The position numbers and the translations under genes were made by a program. Below are positions 6,364-9,139 of a stretch of 9,139 bases of DNA, piece after piece. The DNA is taken from NCBI GenBank assembly GCA_025964075.1, contig JAOPZQ010000198.1, positions 1 to 9,139 on the forward strand, written 5' to 3'. The stretch comes from Solirubrobacterales bacterium. Its GTDB lineage: Bacteria; Actinomycetota; Thermoleophilia; Solirubrobacterales; Solirubrobacteraceae. Within the stretch, counting starts at the first letter, position 1. Every line of letters begins with the position of its first letter. Below the pieces are notes generated by a model. The model was not told where the DNA came from. It made no database searches and was given only the letters and a program-made list of their open reading frames with translations.

Positions 6364-7692
6364 ATGGGGGGGCGCCACATCGCAGGGCTCGTCGCCGTCC
6401 TGCTCGCGGGCGCGAGCGTCGCGCCGGCGGCAGCGGCTCCGACCCGTCTCGGTCCGGCGCCCGCCGCGTTCTGGCAGGTCGGCTCGGACCTCTTCTTCGC
6501 CACCTCGCGCGCGCATTCCACGTTCGACCGCTGGCAGCTCCATCGTCGGCCCTCGGGCGGGAGCTCGCGGGTCGTCGCCTCCGTCGACACCGACAGGAGC
6601 GGGAACGCGAACCCGGACCTGTTCATCGGCGGCACGGTCGCCTTCTTCCCGACCCCGAGCCACGTGGGGATCTCCGAGCGCAACGTGACCGAGACGGGCA
6701 CCGACGCCGGCGGCGATGTGACGCTGTCGTTCGGGCGCTACGGCTCGGCGGGGACCACCGTCGCGCGATGCGGCGCCAGCGACGGGGAGCCCGAGCTCCG
6801 CCCGGTCGCCGCCGACGGGACGACGATCGCCTACCTGAGGCCCCCGTGCGACCTCAGCCCCGCGGCGCCCGAGACGCTGGTCCTCCACGACGCGGGCGGC
6901 GCGGCGGACCGTACCGTGGCGATCGCTCCCGCCCCCGTCGACGTCGCGGGCGTCGCCCTCGCGGGCCCGTTCGCCGCGTACGCCGCGGCGGGGTCGATCT
7001 CCGTCGTCGACCGCGCGACGGGCGCACCGGTGTACCACGTCGCGGCCGGAGCGCCGTTCGTGCTGCAGGCGGACGGCAAGGTCGCCTGGGCGGCCAACAC
7101 GCATTTCCCGTGCGTGGCGGGAGCGCTCGAGTGGGCCTCGCCGGCGGAGCCGACGGCGCATGGGCTGAGCGTCGGCGCGTGCTCGGTTGTCCGCTTCGCC
7201 GGCGACCGGATCGTCTACGGCACTGGCAGCGCGACGCGCGCCGTCACGCTCGCCGGCGCCGATCGGGCTCTGCTGCCCTTCGACCGCGGCGTGTCGGTCG
7301 ACGGGAGCCGCATCGCGTTCGTCGCGCCCGGCTGCGCCGGAGGCACGCTGTGGAGCGGCTCGCTCGACGACCCGGCGTTGGCGCCGCCGGTCCAGCGCTC
7401 GTGCCCGCTGCGGGTCACGGGCCGTCGGCTGATCGTGCGCGCGGCCGCGGTGCGCGTCCCGCTGTCCTGCCCCCGCGGGTGCAGCGGCCTGCTCACGCTG
7501 GGCACGCGGACGGGGCGGTGGGCCGACGTCTCCTTCAAGGTGACCGGCCGCCGCGTCGTGAAGCTGCCGCTGAACGACAGCCCGCCGAGCTTCCGCGCCG
7601 GCCAGCGGAGGGCGGCGCGCGTGACCGTCTTCCAGGACCTCCCGAGCGGGCGGCAACGGGTCGTGGTGGCGGCGGTCGCCGTCAGCCGCTAG
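6364..7692 (+). CDS. Secreted beta-propeller-like protein, function unknown
   Basis: A 442-residue exported protein starting at ATG 6364, ten bases after the previous stop. The signal peptide MGGRHIAGLVAVLLAGASVA is followed by PAAAA, with cleavage near residue 24. Residues about 27-345 show recurring beta-rich units of the form DG-x-x-IAY or GDRIVY (VAADGTTIAYLRPPC, LAGPFAAYAAAGSISVVD, LQADGKVAWAANTHFPC, FAGDRIVYGTGS, VDGSRIAFVAPGC), which suggests a five- or six-bladed propeller. Eight cysteines fall in four neat pairs (136/162, 250/273, 324/347, 369/373), consistent with disulfides in an exported protein. The tail from about 350 is another beta domain, with SCPRGCSG and a final VAVSR like that of the upstream hydrolase-like protein. 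There are no catalytic motifs I can name. A glycan-binding or scaffold role is inferred from context. A palindrome follows directly after the stop. Confidence 0.82.
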   Translation: MGGRHIAGLVAVLLAGASVAPAAAAPTRLGPAPAAFWQVGSDLFFATSRAHSTFDRWQLHRRPSGGSSRVVASVDTDRSGNANPDLFIGGTVAFFPTPSHVGISERNVTETGTDAGGDVTLSFGRYGSAGTTVARCGASDGEPELRPVAADGTTIAYLRPPCDLSPAAPETLVLHDAGGAADRTVAIAPAPVDVAGVALAGPFAAYAAAGSISVVDRATGAPVYHVAAGAPFVLQADGKVAWAANTHFPCVAGALEWASPAEPTAHGLSVGACSVVRFAGDRIVYGTGSATRAVTLAGADRALLPFDRGVSVDGSRIAFVAPGCAGGTLWSGSLDDPALAPPVQRSCPLRVTGRRLIVRAAAVRVPLSCPRGCSGLLTLGTRTGRWADVSFKVTGRRVVKLPLNDSPPSFRAGQRRAARVTVFQDLPSGRQRVVVAAVAVSR

Positions 7693-7718
7693 GAAAAAGG
7701 GGTCTGACCCCTTTTTCC
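7692..7718. terminator. Bidirectional terminator-like perfect palindrome between convergent genes
   Basis: Perfect 13-base arms, GGAAAAAGGGGTC (7692-7704) and GACCCCTTTTTCC (7706-7718), are separated by one T. Each strand gives a GGGGTC/GACCCC stem followed by TTTTT, the layout of a Rho-independent terminator working both ways. It begins at the last base of the plus-strand stop codon and lies four bases beyond the minus-strand stop, filling nearly all of the 30-base gap. The arm core matches that of the palindrome at 1085-1134, so it may also be a dispersed repeat recruited as terminator. Confidence 0.8.
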
Positions 7719-7722
7719 GTGG

Positions 7723-8883
7723 TTACGCGGCGACCGCGTCGACGAACTCCGGCGGCAGCGGGCCCGGCCGGCGGGCGTCGCGCACGGCGCGCAGGAGCTT
7801 CTCGTACTCGTCGGTGACCGCTTCCCACGAGTACCGGGTGGCGCGTTCGCGGGCGCGGGCGCGGTAGGCCCCGACGAGGTCGGGGTCGTCGATCAGGTCG
7901 CCGAGGCGCTCGGTGAGGTCGTCGACGCCGCCCTTCCCCGAGAAGTAGAAGCCCGCGTCGCCGACGGTCTCGGCGTTCGGCGCGTGGTCGTTGACGAGGA
8001 CGCAGTTGCCGGCGGCGAGCGCCTCGAGGATCACCGGGTGCGTGCCGCCGACCTCGGTCGGGGCGCAGAACAGGTAGGCGTGGCGCTGGAGCTCCCAGTA
8101 GCCGCGCCCGAACACGTAGCCGGGGAAGACCACGCGGGGATCCGCGGCGCGCATGACCTGGCGGATGTACTCGTCGGCATAGGGCGCGCCGCCGACGATC
8201 ACGAGCTTCATCCCCCGCGCCCGCTCCCGGTCGATGCGGGTGAACGCCTCGACCAGCAGGTGCGGGTTGTTCTCGGGCTCGAGCCGGCCGACGAAGAGCA
8301 GATAGCGCCGCGGCTCGAGGCCCAGGCGCTCGAGCGTCTCCGTGCCGCCGTGGCCCGGATCCTCGACGCCGTAGGGCACGACCCCGATCCGCTCGCCGTA
8401 GCGACGCTCGAAGATGTCCGCGACCGCGTGCGAGTCGGTGATCGAGCGGTCCGACCACCGGGGCGCCGTGCGCTCGGCGAAGCGCAGGTAGGCCTTGGCG
8501 AAGGCGGGCCACTTGCGCCGGTCGGAGTCGAGGCCGTCGACGTTGATCACCGTGGGGATCCCCGCCCCGCGGGTGATCAGGCACAGCGGCGAGTTGCCGG
8601 CGATGAAGAAGAGCGCGACGTCGGGCTTCAACCACCGCGCCGTGTGCAGCGCCGAGAGGAACGTGTGGACGAACGTGTCCAGGTACTTGTTGCGCACCGT
8701 CGGAAGGTGGACGAGGCGCGCGCCCTTGTAGCTGCGCAGCCGCCGGTCGACCACGTGGGGGCGGCAGTAGACGACGACCTCGTGCCCGCGCGCGACGAGG
8801 CGCGAGGCGATCTGCTCCGCCGCCGTCTCGAAGCCGGAGTAGGAGGCGGGGATGCCGCGCGTGCCGAGGATGGCGACCTTCAT
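7723..8883 (-). CDS. DUF1972-type GT-B glycosyltransferase
   Basis: A 386-residue cytoplasmic glycosyltransferase. The start is set at ATG 8883-8881 because it gives the family's hallmark N-terminus MKVAILGTRGIPASYSGFET and overlaps the upstream stop as ATGA; the frame is open further upstream, but that part is not homologous in style. The DUF1972 N-domain (PF09314 type) runs through VVVYCRPHVVDRR, VHLPTVRNKYLDTFVHTFLS, ALFFIAGNSPLC and NVDGLDSDRRKW. The C-domain is GT4-like: YLLFVGRLEPENNPHLLVEA, LVIVGGAPYADEY, APTEVGGTHPVILEALAAGN (E277 and E287, with nine residues between rather than seven) and VNDHAPNAETVGDAG. Members are often rhamnosyl- or similar transferases in surface polysaccharide loci; the sugar here is unknown. 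It is the distal gene of a minus-strand unit and ends at the shared palindromic terminator. Confidence 0.93.
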   Translation of the reverse strand: MKVAILGTRGIPASYSGFETAAEQIASRLVARGHEVVVYCRPHVVDRRLRSYKGARLVHLPTVRNKYLDTFVHTFLSALHTARWLKPDVALFFIAGNSPLCLITRGAGIPTVINVDGLDSDRRKWPAFAKAYLRFAERTAPRWSDRSITDSHAVADIFERRYGERIGVVPYGVEDPGHGGTETLERLGLEPRRYLLFVGRLEPENNPHLLVEAFTRIDRERARGMKLVIVGGAPYADEYIRQVMRAADPRVVFPGYVFGRGYWELQRHAYLFCAPTEVGGTHPVILEALAAGNCVLVNDHAPNAETVGDAGFYFSGKGGVDDLTERLGDLIDDPDLVGAYRARARERATRYSWEAVTDEYEKLLRAVRDARRPGPLPPEFVDAVAA

Positions 8884-9139
8884 CGGGTGAGCGCCAGCGT
8901 ATACGCCCGCACGTGGTCCCGAGCCGAGCGCGTCCACGAGAACTCGGCCGCGCGCCGGCGCCCGCGCCGGGCGAGGTCCTGCCGCGCCGCCGGGTCGGCG
9001 GCGAGGTCGACGAGGGCCGAGGCGAACGACTCGGCGTCGCGCGGGTCGGCGTAGCGGACGGCGTCGCCGCACACCTCGACGACGCCGGGAGATCGCGCCG
9101 CGACCACCGGCACGCCGGCGCTCATCGCCTCGAGCGGCG
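8880..9139 (-). CDS. GT-B glycosyltransferase C-terminal end, 5' part outside window
   Basis: Only the last 86 or so codons are present. They read PLEAMSAGVPVVAARSPGV, the end of an EX7E donor-site motif and the following loop of GT4 enzymes. VCGDAVRYADPRDAESFASAL comes next, and the C-terminal helix contains FSWTRSARDHVRAYTLAL. The frame is open to the right edge, so the Met encoded at 9125-9123 is internal (the EAM of the motif), not the start. The stop TGA overlaps the ATG of the next minus-strand gene by four bases, so the two are probably co-transcribed and coupled. This is the upstream member of that pair. Confidence 0.88.
   Translation of the reverse strand, partial: PLEAMSAGVPVVAARSPGVVEVCGDAVRYADPRDAESFASALVDLAADPAARQDLARRGRRRAAEFSWTRSARDHVRAYTLALTR

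Noticed and set aside
4922..6688. 588-codon plus-strand frame over the hydrolase-like gene
   Set aside because: It is an Arg/Pro-rich shifted frame without recognisable motifs, whereas the other frame has a signal peptide and both catalytic glutamates.
6265..7656. 463-codon minus-strand frame opposite the propeller-like gene
   Set aside because: It is a composition-driven antisense frame. The plus strand has a signal peptide, paired cysteines and beta repeats.
7984..9054. 356-codon plus-strand frame opposite the DUF1972 glycosyltransferase
   Set aside because: It is antisense to a gene with unmistakable family motifs, and its translation shows only Asp/Val/Arg/Ala low complexity.
8884..9072. 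N-terminal extension of the DUF1972 glycosyltransferase
   Set aside because: The frame is open but Arg-rich and overlaps the upstream glycosyltransferase. MKVAILGTRGIP is the family N-terminus and sits in an ATGA overlap.
1..9139. CRISPR array, tRNA/rRNA genes, transposase, toxin-antitoxin or phage genes
   Set aside because: I saw no regularly spaced repeats, cloverleaf-like segments or characteristic proteins. Coding sequence covers almost the entire window.

Overview
The window is very GC-rich, uses GTG starts freely, and packs its genes with 4-base GTGA/ATGA overlaps. Secreted proteins have Ala-rich signal peptides and Gly/Thr-rich linkers. This suggests an actinobacterium, and the protein style resembles soil Thermoleophilia (Solirubrobacterales-like). 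That placement is inference from composition and family resemblance, not a database result. The region is a surface or exopolysaccharide biosynthesis locus.

Layout: six plus-strand genes run from the left edge to 7692 as one compact unit. They are a GT-B glycosyltransferase cut by the window edge (2-970), a second GT-B glycosyltransferase (967-2073), a small secreted protein with a C-terminal membrane anchor (2112-2714), a polytopic O-antigen ligase/Wzy-like protein with a C-terminal TPR region (2686-4734), a secreted clan-A glycoside-hydrolase-like protein (4731-6353), and a secreted beta-propeller-like protein (6364-7692). Two minus-strand glycosyltransferase genes converge on them: one cut by the right edge (8880-9139), and a DUF1972-type glycosyltransferase (7723-8883). 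The two units meet at a 27-base perfect palindrome that looks like a shared bidirectional terminator.

Likely joint role (inference): the cytoplasmic glycosyltransferases build a lipid-linked oligosaccharide. The ligase/polymerase-like membrane protein polymerises it or transfers it outside the membrane. The exported hydrolase-like, propeller-like and anchored proteins act on or bind the glycan at the cell surface.

The most unusual signal is a 50-base near-palindrome with perfect 17-base arms (1085-1134) inside the reading frame of the second glycosyltransferase. Its arms are much richer in A+T than the gene around it. It looks like a REP-like palindromic element that entered a coding gene without breaking it. 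Removing 51 bases (the element plus one duplicated G) restores an uninterrupted frame. The terminator palindrome at 7692-7718 shares its GGGGTC/GACCCC core, so both may belong to one dispersed family.

I found no tRNA, rRNA, CRISPR array, transposase gene or attachment site, and no stretch above 300 bases without a gene.
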